Source: Linanthus parryae
Lineage: Eukaryota; Streptophyta; Magnoliopsida; Ericales; Polemoniaceae
DNA: 64,000 nt
Direction of reading: 5' to 3'
NCBI GenBank assembly: GCA_023055425.1
Contig: JALGPY010000012.1
Location: forward strand, 11,529,922 to 11,593,921
Part shown: positions 10,765 through 23,677 of the stretch, piece after piece
How positions within the stretch are numbered: position 1 is the stretch's first letter
How the letters are laid out: the number at the start of each line of letters is the position of its first letter
Notes under the pieces: model-generated
The model's input: the letters and a program-made list of their open reading frames with translations, nothing else
What the model was told of the DNA's origin: nothing
The model's database searches: none
Position numbers and translations under genes: made by a program

Positions 10765-13700
10765 TCACGGAATGTCGAGGTAGAGTGCCTCTACCTCCAT
10801 GATCTCCTGAGGATCCCTGTATGGCTCGACTCTGTTCCCATTCACCTTGAAAATTGTATTATCCCTCGGGTTCTCCAGCTCCACCACTCCCCATGATGTA
10901 ATGTCCTTCACAATAAATGGTCCAGACCATCTTGAGCGCAGCTTCCATGGATAGAATTTCATCCTTGAATTGTAGAGGAGAACCTTCTGCCCGATTTCTA
11001 TCTTCTTTGGTAGAATGCGGTTGTCATGCCACTTCTTTGTTTTTTCTTTATAAATTTTGGCACTCTCATATGCAGTTTTACGAAATTCCTCCAGTTCAAG
11101 GAGTGCCATCTTCCGTTTGTTTCCTGATAAACTGTGATCCATATTCAGCTGCTTGATTGCCCAGTATGCTTTGTGCTCCAATTCTACTGGTAAGTGACAT
11201 GCTTTTCCAAACACCAGCTGGTATGGGGACATTCCCAGTGGGGTTTTGTAAGCAGTTCTGTATGCCCAAAGTGCATCATCCAGCTTTAACGACCAGTCCT
11301 TGCGTCCTGGATTCACAGTTTTTTCCAGTATGCTCTTTATCTCCCTGTTGGACACCTCTGCTTGCCCGTTTGCCTGAGGGTGATAAGGCAGTGATACCTT
11401 ATGGATAGACACCCCGTACTGCTTTAGAACCTTGGCAAAAACTTTATTGATAAAATGAGAACCTTCATCACTGACCATGGCCCTGGGTGTTCCAAATCTG
11501 GTAAAGATGTTTCGTTTGAGGAACCTTTCCACGACTGACGCATCATTCTTCTGACAGGCTATTGCGTCCACCCATTTTGACACGTAATCTACTGCCAATA
11601 AGATGTAGAGGTTTCCCAGAGACGAAGGAAAAGGACCCATAAAATCAATACCCCAAACGTCAAAAGGCTCGACTTCCTGCCAAAGTGTCATGGGCATTTC
11701 GTTCCGCTGGGAGATATTTCCTGTCCGTTGGCAGCGATCACAACTCTGCGCGTAATCATGGCAGTCCTTGAAAACTGTTAGCCAGAAAAATCCTGACTGC
11801 AGCACCTTGTGAGCTGTTCTCGGTCCGCTGAAGTGTCCCCCACACTGTGCTGAGTGGCGGTGCTGAATTACCTCCAAAATTTCGTGACATGGAATGCATC
11901 GACGGAGAATATTATCTGCCCCTTGTTTGAACAGATAGGGATCGTCCCAGAAATATTGCCTGCAATCTGAAATAAATTTCTTTTTCTGCCAAGGGGTGAT
12001 GTCTTCAGGGAGTGCTCCATTGACCAAATAATTGGCTATGGCATAGTACCAGGGCCGTCTATTGGTCTTGATTTTCATAATATGTTCATCTGGAAAATTT
12101 TCTTGAATGGGCACCACTTCTTCTGTAGGTTTTTCCAGACGAGATAGATGATCAGCTACTACATTTTCAACTCCCTTTTTATCCCTGATTTCGACGTTAA
12201 ATTCCTGCATCAGCAGAATCCAACGCAGCAGCCTTGGCTTTGCATCCTTCTTTTCCAGCAAGCATTTCAGTGCACTGTGATCTGTAAAAATAATGACTTT
12301 AGAGCCTACCAGGTACGATCTGAATTTATCCAGGGCAAAAACAACTGCCAGCAACTCCTTTTCTGTAGTCCCATAATTAATCTGCGCCTCATTCAGGACC
12401 CTGCTGGCATAATAGATGACGCTGCACACCTTGTCCTTCCGCTGTCCCAGTACCGCGCCCACAGCGTAATCACTGGCATCGCACATCAGCTCGAACGGGA
12501 GGGTCCAGTTCGGTGTTGTGATAATGGGTGCAGTCGTCAGCCTCTCTTTAAGCACGTCAAAAGCTTCTTTGCAGGCTTCGTCAAATACGAAGGGTACATC
12601 TTTTCCCAACAAATTACATAGTGGCTTTGTAATTTTTGAGAAATCTTTAATAAACCTTCTGTAAAATCCTGTGTGGCCCAAAAAGCTCTTGATTGCCTTC
12701 ACTGTGGTTGGATATGGCAGCTGCTTGATCACCTCTATTTTTGCTCTGTCTACTTCCAGCCCTTTACTGGAAATCCTGTGTCCCAGCACTATTCCTTCAG
12801 TAACCATGAAGTGGCATTTTTCCCAGTTGAGTACCAGGTTTGTTTTTCTGCAGCGAATCAGAACTCTGGCCAGATGGTATAAGCAATCTTCAAAGCTGTC
12901 CCCGAATAATGAAAAATCGTCCATGAAAACTTCCAAATTTTTCTCTATCATATCAGAGAAAATAGCCATCATACATCTCTGGAATGTTGCTGGAGCATTG
13001 CACAGTCCAAATGGCATTCGTCTAAAGGCGAACGTTCCATACGGGCAAGTGAACGTCGTCTTTTCTTGGTCTTCTGGATTTATATAGATCTGGTTGTATC
13101 CAGAGTACCCGTCAAGAAAGCAGTAATAAGCATGGTGTGCTAGTCTGTCCAACATCTGGTCCATGAATGGCAGCGGAAAGTGGTCTTTCAGTGTGGCATC
13201 GTTCAGCTTCCGATAGTCCATACAGATTCGCCAGCCAGTGACAGTTCGCTGGGCTATCTGTTCCTGATCAGCATTCTGCACTACTGTAATACCCCCTTTC
13301 TTTGGTACACACTGGACAGGACTCACCCAGGTGCTGTCTGATATGGGGTATATAATTCCTGCTTCTAGCCACTTCATGACCTCCTTACGTACCACATCTT
13401 TCATAATTGGGTTTAGTCTTCTTTGAGGCTGGATAACTGGCTTCTTGCCTTCTTCGATTCTTATTTTGTGCATGCAATAATCAGGACTGATTCCCTTCAA
13501 GTCTGCAATTGTCCAGCCTATGGCTTCTTTATGCTCTCGGAGTACCTCCAGTAACTTTTGTTCCTGTTCCTGAGATAAAAGAGAAGAAACAATTACCGGC
13601 AGGGTATTATTTTCACCAATAAAAGCGTACCTGAGGTGTTCTGGCAACTGTTTTAATTCCAGGGCTGGTGGTTCCTGGAGGTACGGGACCAGTGTCATTT

Positions 13701-16173
13701 TCTGCTCGCCTCCTTCATCCCTGTATAGCTTAACCCAGCTTTCTGTTCCCATGATCTGCTCATCCTGTTGCTCTTCTGTTTCCTCTGGATACATGTCTTC
13801 AAATTCCTCCCATAAATCTTCTATCTCATCGCTTTCCAGGTCATCAACTACCTCTACTGCAAAGCAGTTTTCATGCCCATAATGATCGGGAATCTGGAGA
13901 GATTTGAAAACATTAAATTTTACTTTTTCTTCATTGATTTGCATGGACTGCTCTCCACTTTTGCAGTTAATAATGGCTTCTCCAGTCGCCAGGAAAGGTC
14001 TGCCCAGGATCAGCGGAACCTCTCCTGCCTCCATATCCAGTATCACAAAATCTGCTGGAAAAATAAGCTCTCCCACTTTTACCAGGATATCTTCAATTAC
14101 TCCATAGGCAGGTTTCACGGATCTGTCATCCATTTGAAGCATAATTCTTGTTGGACGTGGTTCTCCGACTCCCAGACTTTTGAAGATGGTCAGTGGCATC
14201 AAGTTGATGCTGGCACCCAAGTCGCATAAGGCTTTTCCTGTGTATGCACTGCCCAGGGTTACTGGAATAACAAAGCTGCCAGGGTCTTTCTTTTTCAGTG
14301 GTAGACCATTTTTTACACAACTGCTCGCTTCTGCCGTCAGATTCACTGTTTCGAAGTCACTCATTCGCCTTCTACCATACAAGATGTCTTTGAGAAATTT
14401 CGCATAAGTAGGCATTTTGGCAAGTGCTTCAGCAAAGGGTATGTTTATCTGTAATTGCTTGAATACCTCCAGAAATCTGGCGTAGTCTTTGCTGTCATCT
14501 CTCTTGCGTGTCTTCAGAGGGTAAGGAACCTCCTTAGAAGTTGGCACTGTCTCTGGATTACCCTCATTCATCCGCGCTGCTTCCTGCTCGACCGAACCCC
14601 TTTTCTGAGGGTTAGCGGTTGAACTGTCTTCCCGGTCAATCACCTCCTGTTCAATAATCTTTGACTTTTCTGCGCGTGCATGACTGGGATACGGTGGATC
14701 CTGCAGTGCAATTCCACTCCGAGTTGTGATAGCATTGATTTGAGCGCGTGGATTGTTCACTGTGTTAGATGGTAAATTCCCTGGGGCTCGTTCTGCCAGG
14801 TTCTGTGCAAGCTGTCCATTCTGTACTTCCAAGTTGCGGATAGCAATCTTCATCTGGCTTACATCAGCAGTTAATGAGTCCATCTGTGCGAATCTAGTTT
14901 CCAACTGCTTATTGAATTTCTCCATATAGGACTCAAAATGTTGCTGAGACAGGTTTAGTTGTGGTGCTGCTTGTGCAGGCTGAGCTGAAGCTGTCTGTTG
15001 TGCCTGTGGCCTGTGCTGGAATCCTGGTGCATATAGTGCTGCATTGGGATTTCCGTAGCGAAACCCTGGATGGTCACGTGTGCCTGGTCTGTAGCGACTA
15101 GGATCCCACTGCTGCTGAACATAGTTGGCATCTTCGGTCTGAAGCTCCAGAATTGCTGCGTCAAAGTCAGGTTCGTCCACTGATGCCACGGGCTTCTTTT
15201 CTGTATACACCTTCTTGACTAGGTCCTGTACCACTTTCGTGAGATTGTCAATCCTGTCATCAACCACTGGTTCTGCTGCTGCTGCGAGCCTGCGGTCATC
15301 AAACAGGCGAGTATCCTGTTTGGCTAATTGCTTCATCAGTTCGTATGCTCCATCTTTATCCACATGGTATAGAAAGTTACCCCCAGCTTCCCTATCAATC
15401 CTGTCTGCATTCTCCCTGTCAAGTGCATGGTAGAATACCTGCAGAATCTTTGCGTCCCCGAAGCCGTGGTTGGGGCATTTTTTAACGAGTCTCATCAACC
15501 TGTCCCATGCATCTACCACTGTCTCCCCCATCTGCTGTTTGAAAGATAAAATCTTGCTCTGCAGCTTGATAACGCGGGATGCAGGGTAGAATTTTGCCAA
15601 GAAATCAGCAACACACCCCTCCCAGGTAGTGATAGACCTCGGTGGCCTTGCCTCCAGCCAATCCTTTGCTGTTCCGAACAAACAGTATGGGAATAAAATC
15701 AGCTTTAGCGTGTCCGCTTCGACTCCTCTATATTTAATCTTGTTGCAGTAATCCTCAAATTTTCCAAGGAAGTCGTTTGGATCTTCATCTGCCTTCCCAT
15801 TAAAAGGACAATGGGTCTGGGCGGTCTGAATGGTGGATGATTTCAGGTCGAAGTGCTCTGCTGTAATGGGAGGCACTACAATAGCTGGTTGATGTCCTCC
15901 GGTTGGGACTTCAAAGTTTTCGACCAGCGCCCTTCCAGACCTGTTATAAGTCCTCTGATTGTTCCTGGCAGCAAAACCTGCTGCTATCAGCTCTTCAATG
16001 TAAAGAGCCATCTGTGCTGGAGTACGTTGCGGCTGTCCTGTGGGTGTTCCTGTTTCGGTTGTGGTGTCTTCTCCGTGCTCAGACATCGCGGCTCGGTGTC
16101 TGCGACTTTGCTCTCTGAAAAGTTTTTCGGGATCTTCGAGTGGTGATACCAGTTTGCTGGGCAATCTGGGCAT
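10765..16173 (-). CDS. Athila-type gag-pol polyprotein, intact
   Basis: 1802 codons without a stop, starting [19 protein letters not shown]. The gag part is roughly residues 80-480, with [17 protein letters not shown] and [17 protein letters not shown] typical of retrotransposon gag. An aspartic protease lies near residue 650 ([13 protein letters not shown]). Reverse transcriptase has [12 protein letters not shown] near residue 1083, the Y/F-x-DD motif. RNase H has [11 protein letters not shown] near 1295. Integrase has the HHCC zinc-binding region near 1440-1480 (...CDRCQRTGN), the first catalytic Asp in [10 protein letters not shown] near 1505 and the D-E region SDEGSHF...HPQANGQAE. It would make the particle and the enzymes for reverse transcription and integration. 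All motifs look intact, and with near-identical LTRs this element may have been active recently. Confidence 0.95.
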   Translation of the reverse strand: MPRLPSKLVSPLEDPEKLFREQSRRHRAAMSEHGEDTTTETGTPTGQPQRTPAQMALYIEELIAAGFAARNNQRTYNRSGRALVENFEVPTGGHQPAIVVPPITAEHFDLKSSTIQTAQTHCPFNGKADEDPNDFLGKFEDYCNKIKYRGVEADTLKLILFPYCLFGTAKDWLEARPPRSITTWEGCVADFLAKFYPASRVIKLQSKILSFKQQMGETVVDAWDRLMRLVKKCPNHGFGDAKILQVFYHALDRENADRIDREAGGNFLYHVDKDGAYELMKQLAKQDTRLFDDRRLAAAAEPVVDDRIDNLTKVVQDLVKKVYTEKKPVASVDEPDFDAAILELQTEDANYVQQQWDPSRYRPGTRDHPGFRYGNPNAALYAPGFQHRPQAQQTASAQPAQAAPQLNLSQQHFESYMEKFNKQLETRFAQMDSLTADVSQMKIAIRNLEVQNGQLAQNLAERAPGNLPSNTVNNPRAQINAITTRSGIALQDPPYPSHARAEKSKIIEQEVIDREDSSTANPQKRGSVEQEAARMNEGNPETVPTSKEVPYPLKTRKRDDSKDYARFLEVFKQLQINIPFAEALAKMPTYAKFLKDILYGRRRMSDFETVNLTAEASSCVKNGLPLKKKDPGSFVIPVTLGSAYTGKALCDLGASINLMPLTIFKSLGVGEPRPTRIMLQMDDRSVKPAYGVIEDILVKVGELIFPADFVILDMEAGEVPLILGRPFLATGEAIINCKSGEQSMQINEEKVKFNVFKSLQIPDHYGHENCFAVEVVDDLESDEIEDLWEEFEDMYPEETEEQQDEQIMGTESWVKLYRDEGGEQKMTLVPYLQEPPALELKQLPEHLRYAFIGENNTLPVIVSSLLSQEQEQKLLEVLREHKEAIGWTIADLKGISPDYCMHKIRIEEGKKPVIQPQRRLNPIMKDVVRKEVMKWLEAGIIYPISDSTWVSPVQCVPKKGGITVVQNADQEQIAQRTVTGWRICMDYRKLNDATLKDHFPLPFMDQMLDRLAHHAYYCFLDGYSGYNQIYINPEDQEKTTFTCPYGTFAFRRMPFGLCNAPATFQRCMMAIFSDMIEKNLEVFMDDFSLFGDSFEDCLYHLARVLIRCRKTNLVLNWEKCHFMVTEGIVLGHRISSKGLEVDRAKIEVIKQLPYPTTVKAIKSFLGHTGFYRRFIKDFSKITKPLCNLLGKDVPFVFDEACKEAFDVLKERLTTAPIITTPNWTLPFELMCDASDYAVGAVLGQRKDKVCSVIYYASRVLNEAQINYGTTEKELLAVVFALDKFRSYLVGSKVIIFTDHSALKCLLEKKDAKPRLLRWILLMQEFNVEIRDKKGVENVVADHLSRLEKPTEEVVPIQENFPDEHIMKIKTNRRPWYYAIANYLVNGALPEDITPWQKKKFISDCRQYFWDDPYLFKQGADNILRRCIPCHEILEVIQHRHSAQCGGHFSGPRTAHKVLQSGFFWLTVFKDCHDYAQSCDRCQRTGNISQRNEMPMTLWQEVEPFDVWGIDFMGPFPSSLGNLYILLAVDYVSKWVDAIACQKNDASVVERFLKRNIFTRFGTPRAMVSDEGSHFINKVFAKVLKQYGVSIHKVSLPYHPQANGQAEVSNREIKSILEKTVNPGRKDWSLKLDDALWAYRTAYKTPLGMSPYQLVFGKACHLPVELEHKAYWAIKQLNMDHSLSGNKRKMALLELEEFRKTAYESAKIYKEKTKKWHDNRILPKKIEIGQKVLLYNSRMKFYPWKLRSRWSGPFIVKDITSWGVVELENPRDNTIFKVNGNRVEPYRDPQEIMEVEALYLDIP

Positions 16174-16294
16174 AAACTAGAATAGCCTGAAAATCAGATT
16201 TCAGGAGAAGTAAGTCGAAAGAAAGTAACTGTAAAAATAAAAGAAAAACTCTGAGACTTATTCTAATGTCTCTTTAACAAAAACTGTAACCGTT

Positions 16295-16311
16295 CCCCGG
16301 CAACGGCGCCA
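16295..16311 (-). promoter_or_regulatory. Primer-binding site of the Athila-type element
   Basis: TGGCGCCGTTGCCGGGG on the minus strand, six bases after the 5' LTR. This is the tRNA-Asp-type primer site usual in Athila elements. Confidence 0.9.
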
Positions 16312-17313
16312 AAAACTTGACAGCGTAAACCTATCTGCTTTTTCGCAAGTGTACGATCAAGTAATATAGAGTATGTAATTGTGACTCTGGTTGTCGAACC
16401 CTCGAGAACAGTTTCAGTTGTTGCTAATCAGAATTAGAGTTAGACACAAAGTTTGTAAAAAGGAGGAAGGTTTGGGATTTGACTCTACTAAATTTTAATA
16501 AATAAAAACAGTAAAAAGCTTATTTTATTTTTCTGTTGAATATTTTGCAGAAATTGTTGTAGTTGTAAAATTTGATAATTCTAAAAATCTAGGTTCCAGG
16601 ATCCCCTAGGGTTACTCTCCAGCTTCCATAGTATATTCGATTTCAGAAACACACGATGGTTTTGTTTATGCCAGCATACCAATAGTACAATCTCCTCTCG
16701 GTCTCATGCACCTATCACTCTCCTGCAGATTTTTGGGTCCTCTCGATCCACCTAAATCTGCAGGTTCGTTCTAAGTCTGCTAGGGTTACAGGTTCTCCTC
16801 TCGGTCTCCCCCTAAACGTCTAGCAGTTGGTCTAATGCTTATGGGCTAGTCCCCTGATTCTCTTCACCTCTCGGTCCATCAAGGCAGAGTACTAAATCCT
16901 GTCTTTTCTTCCTAACTTTCACTGGTCACTCTCGTGCACCAGATCCTGTCTGTAACACTCCTGGGTGATCAAGCCATTCATGTATGTAAATAAAATCAAA
17001 GACATAATAATAAACAATCCATCCTGTATTAAGGCTTAGCTAGCCATGCATCTGAAAATCAAACAACCAAGTCTGCTGAATTCATAAACCCTAGGTTCAC
17101 GAAGAACCTAGGCAAAAGGTCTAGCTAGCTTGTATTATTTAAAAACAACGTTTCATAAAAAGATAAAAGATCAAACTAGTTATTTTCTGAAGATACTGGA
17201 AAACTGCTCCAATCCTGCTCTGCTCCAACTCCTGGCTGCTGTGAAACTGGCTGCTGATGATGATGATAGATGTGAGTGTGTATGTGTTACCCTAATTCAG
17301 TGCTGGGACACCT

Positions 17314-17322
17314 CCTTTTATA
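17314..17322 (-). promoter_or_regulatory. LTR TATA box of the Athila-type element
   Basis: TATAAAAGG on the minus strand (GCAGTATAAAAGGAGG in context). It is the best core promoter candidate in the LTR. Confidence 0.65.
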
Positions 17323-17406
17323 CTGCCACAGTCTCCAAAACTGATGCACGAAATTCCTGTTTTACCCTCGAAAAGACCCGTCCTGGAAGCTTCTGGAAAC
17401 CTTCTG

Positions 17407-17774
17407 TGCGTTCGAACGCACACTTCCTGCGTTCAAACGCAGTGCGTCTGAACGCACACCTTCTGCGTTTGAACGCAGACCTTAACCGTTTTTTCATCTT
17501 CCTCTTCTGGCTTCTGGACCCGTGCGTTTGAACGCAGCTCCTCTGCGTTTGAACGCACCCCTTGGCCTTCTCTTCTCTTGAGTGTTGAGTCCTGCGTTTG
17601 AACGCAAGAAGTGCGTTTGAACGCACCCCTTAATTTTTCAGCATTTCGGCCTCTGACCCCTGCGTTTGAACGCAGACTGCCTGCGTCTGAACGCAGGACT
17701 TAGCCAATTTTCTGTCATTTTCCTGCTGCCCCCATCTTGTGCGTCTTAACGCAGATGCCCTGCGTTTGAACGCA
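17407..17774. repeat. Palindrome-pair array in the Athila 5' LTR
   Basis: Twelve palindromes in six pairs, the same arrangement as 6193-6561. Small changes include TGCGTCTTAACGCA in place of TGCGTCTGAACGCA and loss of the extra T. Confidence 0.95.
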
Positions 17775-18068
17775 CCACTTAGCATTTTTTCCTCTTCTTC
17801 TGCTCAGCTTTCCTGACACGCTGCCTCCCATCCAAGTTAATCTCATGCATTTTTCGGCACCTGTTACCTGCACATCATAACAAGCACCCGCGATCATATC
17901 CAACAAACCAAAGTATGCATAAAATTACTCAAATTTTTGCTGTCATGATCTATAAATCTCTGTCTCGTATCAGGTGGAAAATAAGCTGAAAATGGCCAAA
18001 CTCAACTCTCACAGGGTTAAAACCAATGGTAAAAAGATGTCCCAAACTAATACATTTCCAAGTTGTCA

Positions 18069-21000
18069 GAACCTTAAAGAGATGTTTGGGGATCAGGATC
18101 GTGCTGCCAGGCAGGTTGCTATGAAAAACCTCATGAACACAAAAATGGTTGAAGGGTCCTCTGTAAGGGATCATGTTCTGAAGATGATAAGTCTTCTAGG
18201 TGAACTAGAGATCCTTGGAGCTGTAATCGATGAGGAAACTCAGGTCGATATCGTGCTCATGACGCTGTCTGATTCATTTAACAATTTTCGGCTAAATTAT
18301 AATATGAACAAAAAGACTTATTCTTTAGCCGAATTATTAAAGGAGCTTCAAGCAGCTGAGGGACTCCTTCTGAAACCGGTTAATGTAATGGTGGCTGAAA
18401 AGGCTTCTGCTTCTAACCCTAGGGCTAAGAAGAAGAAGAAAGTTGCACAAGCAGTAGTTCCGAAGGTTGCTCCGGTACCTCAAGGAATAGCTCGTGGGCC
18501 ACAGCAAGCACTTTCTCCTCAGGGGACATTGGGAAAGCCGAAAGGAAAGTGTTTCCTGTGTAACCAGAGAGGGCATTGGAAGAAGCAATGTCCAAAGTTC
18601 CTGACTCGTCCAATCCAGAACAACTCAGGTATATCTATTTCACCAATAGCTGAATCATGTTTAGCGGTTCGATCTACTAGAACCTGGTGTGTAGATTCGG
18701 GAGCCACTGACCATGTATGCAATTCATTGCAGGGATTCCAGGAAACCAAACAGCTTAGTGATCGCGATATTTATCTACACTTGGGCAACACGAATAAAGT
18801 AGCTGCAGTTGCAATAGGAATTTGTTTCTTACATTTTGGGAGTGATAGGATTTTAGTTTTGAAAGATTGTCTTTATGTACCTTCCATTAGAAGGAATTTG
18901 ATTTCATTTTCTAAGTTGGTTAAGAATGAATATTCAGTTTATTTTAATGACTCTGTGGTTATTAAGAAAAATAAACGTTTTATTTGTTCTGGTACATTGG
19001 TGGATGGTCTTTACATTATAAATCATGAGACTCCCATAGCGCAGCTATATGAACTGAATAACTCGGATAGCTTACCTAAAAAGAGAAAGGAACCTTGCGG
19101 GATTAACCAAACATATCTTTGGCATTTACGACTTGGTCATATCAATATAAACAGAATACAAAGGCTGGTTCAGAATGGACCATTAGGTTCATTAAAAGTG
19201 GAGGCACTACCAGCATGTGAGTCATGTATAGAAGGTAAGATGACCAAGAGGTCATTTTTGGCAAAGGGTTATAGGGCCAGAGAACTGTTGGAGCTTATCC
19301 ATTCAGATGTTTGTGGACCAATGAATGTCCAAGCGAGGGGAGGTTTTGAGTATTTCATTACTTTTATTGATGATTACTCAAGATATGGATATATTTATTT
19401 GATGCGGCATAAGTCTGAGGCCTTTAGGAAATTTAAAATTTTAAGGCAGAATCAGAGAAGCGTCTAGGAAAATATATCAAGTCATTTCGATCTGATCGAG
19501 GCGGCGAGTACCTCTTGGGACAATTCAGAGATTACTTGGAGGAACAAGGGATTCAATCCCAGTTGTCTGCTCCAGGTACGCTACAACAGAATGGTGTGGC
19601 AGAGCGAAGGAATAGGACTCTTTTAGAAATGGTGAGATCCATGATGAGTTATTCAGATTTACCAACTTCCTTTTGGGGGCATGCTTTAGAGACAGCTGTA
19701 TATATTCTGAACTTGGTTCCGTCTAAGTCAGTACAACCTACACCCACAGAATTTTGGACTGGGCGCAAGCCTAGTCTACGGCATGTTCAGATTTGGGGTA
19801 GTACAGCACATGTGATGAAGGGGAAATCAAGTAAGTTGGAATCAAGGACAGAAGTATGTGTCTTTGTAGGATACCCGGAAGGAACAAAGGGTGGTTTATT
19901 TTATAGTCCGAAGGATCAGAAAGTCATTGTTAGCACCAATGCGAGATTCTTAGAGGAAGACTATATTATGGATCACAAGCCTAAAAGTAAAATTGTTCTG
20001 GAAGAAATGCGAGGAAATCAAGTAGTCCAAGGTCGTGATATATCAACTCTACAAGAGGAAATACCACAATAAAATGATATCGACATTCAACTACCTTTGG
20101 GTGGTTGGAGAAATGTGAATACTCGTGATACACAACAAAATACTGTTGACATCCCACCGCAAGAAGGCAGTGGGGGAACTGAAAATACTAGTGATCCACA
20201 AGATAGTAATGCATTCCGCCGTAACCGAGCAGTGGGGAAAATGTTACTACTAGTGAACCACAAGTACAGCCTCGTCGTAGTGGGAGGGTTTCTTGTAAAC
20301 CAGACAGATACATGTACTTGGGAGAGTCTTTTGAAAAGGTCCCTGATGAACATGATACTGATCCCAGTAACTATTATGAAGCTGTTGGAAGTACGGATGC
20401 GGAAAAGTGGAAAAAGGCTATGATTTCTGAGATGGAGTCTATGTACTCCAATCAGGTCTGGGATCTTGTAGATCCAACAGATGGGGTAAAACCCATCGGG
20501 TGTAAGTGGATTTAAAATAAAAAGAGAGGGGTAGACGGGAAGGTTGAAACTTTCAAAGCACGGCTTGTTGCGAAAGGTTTTACTCAGAAAGAAGGGATCG
20601 ACTATGAGGAAACTTTTTCGCCGGTAGCAATGATTAAGTCTATCAGGATTCTCTTGTCCATTGCGGCTCATTTCGATTACGAAATTTGGCAAATGGATGT
20701 CAAGACAGCTTTCCTTAATGGAAGTCTTGATGAGTGCATTTATATGATGCAACCAGAAGGATTCATAGCTAAGGGCCAGGAGCACAAGTTGTTCAAGCTT
20801 AAGAGGTCTATTTATGGACTTAAGCAGGCATCTAAATCATGCAACATCCGTTTTGATCAGGCAATCAAATCTTTTGGTTTTGATCAATGTCCGGATGAGC
20901 CGTGTGTGTACAAGAAGTGTAAGGAAAACGTGGTGGTATTCTTGATACTTTACGTTGATGATATATTGCTCATTGGAAACAATGTGGGTGTATTATCTAG

Positions 21001-21928
21001 TGTGCGGGTATGGTTATCAAGTCAATTTGATATGAAAGACTTGGGAGAAGCAGCATACGTTCTAGGGATCAAGCTTATGCGAGATCGGAAAAATAGGATG
21101 TTGGGCTTCTCACAAGCCAATTATATTGATACTGTTCTTGCAAGGTTTAGCATGCAGGATTCCAAGAAAGGGTTGATCCCTTTCAGACATGGAATCAGTC
21201 TATCTAAGGATCAGTGTCCTAAGACACCTGATGAGATAGAAAACATGAAAGCAGTTCCTTATGCTTCTGCAGTAGGAAGCCTCATGTATGCGATGTTATG
21301 TACTAGACCGGATATTTGCTTTGCTGTTGGCATGGTTAGTAGATATCAGTTTAACCCTGGCAGAGAACATTGGACTGCGGTAAAACATATATTAAAGTAC
21401 CTGAAAAGGACTCGAGACTATATGTTGGTTTACCATGAAAATAGTCTTGTTCCCGTCGGGTCAGATTTTCAATCAGATAGGGATTCCAGGAAGTCTACCT
21501 CTGGATATGTTTTCACTTTAGGAGGTGAAGCCATTAGTTGGAGGAGCATCAAGCAATCATGCATTGCTGATTCCACCATGGAAGCTGAATATGTGGCTGC
21601 TTCAGAAGCTGCTAAGGAAGCTGTTTGGCTCAGAAACTTTCTAATGGATCTTGGAGTGGTACCGAGTGCACAACCGGCTATGACGCTTTATTGCCATAAT
21701 AGCGGCGCGGTTGCAAACTCAAGGGAACCAAGAGCTCACAAGAAAGGAAAACACATAGAGCGTAAATATCATTTGATTAGAGAAATCGTGCACAGAGGTG
21801 ATGTGGCAGTGATGAAGACTGCATCAGCGGATAACCTGGAAGACTCATTTACGAAGTGTTTGACAGCTAAGGCTTTTGATAGTCACGTAGAGGGAATGGG
21901 TTTGAGGTGTGTTGCTGCATGGCTTTGA
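18069..21928 (+). pseudogene. Copia I gag-pol, remainder, with frameshifts and stops
   Basis: gag resumes with NLKEMFGDQDRAARQ. A CCHC zinc knuckle (CFLCNQRGHWKKQC) lies near 18550-18590 and a protease (WCVDSGATDHVC) near 18690. The integrase zinc region (LWHLRLGHININR) and core follow. A frameshift near 19435 separates ...EAFRKFK from the continuation FRSDRGGEY...NGVAERRNRTL. A stop follows at 20070-20072, then a frame change near 20210-20310 and a stop at 20513-20515 (...IGCKWI). Reverse transcriptase continues with KTAFLNGSLDE and LYVDDILLIG near 20950. RNase H ends the frame (STMEAEYVAASEA; RKYHLIREIVHRGD). Residue motifs are mostly conserved, so decay is moderate. Confidence 0.9.
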
Positions 21929-21943
21929 GTCTTAGTGGAAGAT

Positions 21944-23227
21944 TGTTGGATTGAATACTGAAAGCTATGCTTTTTGTATTGGATTATATGAATTTGATAT
22001 ATATGAGAATGGTTTTGGGCAATGTTTTTGCATTATATTATTATTGTGCATAGTTGTCTATTGTTCTGCATAGTAGAAGATCTGGTGTGTAGAGTATAGC
22101 TTACACATAGAAGATCTTATCTTCGGTTCTTGTGGAATGAAAGTCGTGAGTTCACAATCTAGATGGAATTAGACAAACCATCGGAACGATTGTAGCACAT
22201 TGTTTTAGTAGGTCTGTCTTGGCTACAGGAAACAGTATAGTTCATACTATAGTTTCAACTCAATGTGCTAGTATACTTTGTGTATATTGAACAGGACAAC
22301 GTTGAGATCATTGTCTTTGTACTGACATAATAAGACAAGCTATGTCTCATGGTTATTATGATTACTTATGCTCTTAATCCTTATATAGTCAATGTGCACA
22401 TGTATTTAGTAGTTATTGCTTTGACAAGTCAAGTGAGTGAGATTCCTATGGAGTCAATAACCTCGGTGAGTTGGGTAATATTATTGAGTCCATGGTGTAG
22501 ATTGATATATCGAAGGAATCCATGTCCCAGTTTTGGGATTGATGATATCCCCTTGATGAAGCTTATCAGTTTTGATTATGTCAAACCCTGCAGGTAGATT
22601 ACTTGGTAATCTGGACATATCAAATAAGTTAAGTGGTAAAGATCAAGGAATTTGGGAAGAGGTCGATTAAATGAATTAGCCAGTAATTAATTTAATCGAC
22701 GGATATCTGTAATCTTAACATGGGGAGATAATAAGTAATTAATAACAGGAGCTCGAAATATTAATTTTTGAGAATATGGACAGGAGTGCAATAACAGTTA
22801 TTTAGTGGTACTAACTGTTATTAACTTTATTCAGACTAGGTTCGGGTGGAACCAGAAGTCCTAATAAAGTTGGGAGCCTGATTCGTATTTTCTCCTCCAG
22901 GTCCCTCCCGTAGCCTATATAAGTTTCCTTAGCCTTCAGAATTCGTATGCTTTAGATACACACCGAAATATAGGGTTTCGAGAGTGAGAGGAATTCGTCT
23001 GGAGGCTGAGAAGGATACTGGAAGCAGCAAGCCCGCACTTGCATCCATGAGGAACTTCAGGAATATGAGAGAAGATCAGGAGTGTTCTCAGACCTACATC
23101 AGATAGCTTGGACGCAGGTATGAACCCTAATTCCGCCTAGTAGGGTTTATATCGTTCATGTTGAAACGAATTCTAAACGGTATAGCAGACATGCAGTCGA
23201 ACTTGTCCAGGGATTCACCTCCCTTCA
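21944..23227 (+). repeat. 3' LTR of Copia I
   Basis: 1284 bp, preceded by a purine-rich tract (AGTGGAAGAT). It contains an 84-bp block, about 22061-22143, that is absent from the 5' LTR and itself has a partial direct repeat (TAGAAGATCT twice). The 246 bp after it (23233-23478) show no feature. Confidence 0.9.
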
Positions 23228-23580
23228 GTATGCATACCATGCATGATGCAGACATTGTATATAGTGTTAGCTAGGAAGCACAGGTTCTGCTGTGAGGTCA
23301 CGAAGCTGCACAGGGTGCCTCTTCGGGCTTTGGGGGTGCGGAAGGGTCATTTGGAAGTTTTAGTACATAGGTTTTCTAAAATACAACTACAATTTAACCA
23401 AATAAACGTGCATCTTTTATGACTTTTGAATATGTGACGTGTATATCTATTTTGTAGAATGGTTAATGTGTAAGGTTTATGTTGGGAAGTGCCTTGAAGC
23501 TTGGAAGATACTACGAAGACAAAAGAGTTAGCCAAGATCACAACCTCTTAGTGGAAGTGCTCTTAGTCTCAAAGTAAGAA

Positions 23581-23677
23581 GATCTTCGCACAAAGAGATA
23601 GAAAGCCTTCGCACGAAGACATTTTTCCTTCGCAGGAAGGGTCTTCGTACGAAGCCAACGGGTCTTCGCACGAAGAC
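23581..23677. repeat. Palindrome array in the Copia II 5' LTR
   Basis: Five near-palindromic 16-mers of the form GTCTTCG-YR-CGAAGAC, starting at 23581, 23605, 23626, 23641 and 23662 (spacings 24, 21, 15, 21). The last ends 64 bp before the TATA box. Confidence 0.85.

Larger units (their letters stand above)
5104..18068 (-). mobile_element. Athila-type Ty3/gypsy retrotransposon, nearly complete and young
   Basis: The element is 12,965 bp and inserted in reverse inside Copia I gag. It is flanked by perfect GAACC duplications (5099-5103 and 18069-18073). The LTRs (5104-6855, 1752 bp; 16318-18068, 1751 bp) have TGACA...TGTCA ends. I counted about 16 differences between them, near 99% identity, so insertion is recent. 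In its own orientation the order is: 5' LTR, tRNA-Asp-type primer site, uninterrupted gag-pol (1802 codons), spacer with palindrome array and TATA box, an ORF in the env position, about 1.3 kb of non-coding sequence, polypurine tract, 3' LTR. That order and the primer site fit the Athila group. Confidence 0.93.
16318..18068 (-). repeat. 5' LTR of the Athila-type element
   Basis: 1751 bp with TGACA...TGTCA ends when read on either strand. On the minus strand it runs: palindrome array (17774 to 17407), then 85 bp on a TATA box TATAAAAGG (17322-17314), then the R/U5 part. So the array occupies the U3 region directly upstream of the promoter. Confidence 0.92.
2500..23227 (+). mobile_element. Copia I: Ty1/copia LTR retrotransposon, split by a nested gypsy element
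   Basis: Two LTRs (2500-3699 and 21944-23227) begin TGTTGGATTGAATACTG and end CCTCCCTTCA. They are bordered by a perfect 5-bp target duplication GTATG (2495-2499 and 23228-23232). A primer-binding site for initiator tRNA-Met follows the left LTR. The internal region has the copia order gag, zinc knuckle, protease, integrase, reverse transcriptase, RNase H. An Athila-type element (5104-18068) sits inside gag in the opposite orientation. Without that insert the element is about 7.8 kb. Frameshifts and stops in pol show that it is no longer autonomous. Confidence 0.93.

Noticed and set aside
20087..20785. Minus-strand ORF of 232 codons within Copia I
   Set aside because: Antisense to the reverse transcriptase coding region, with no independent support.
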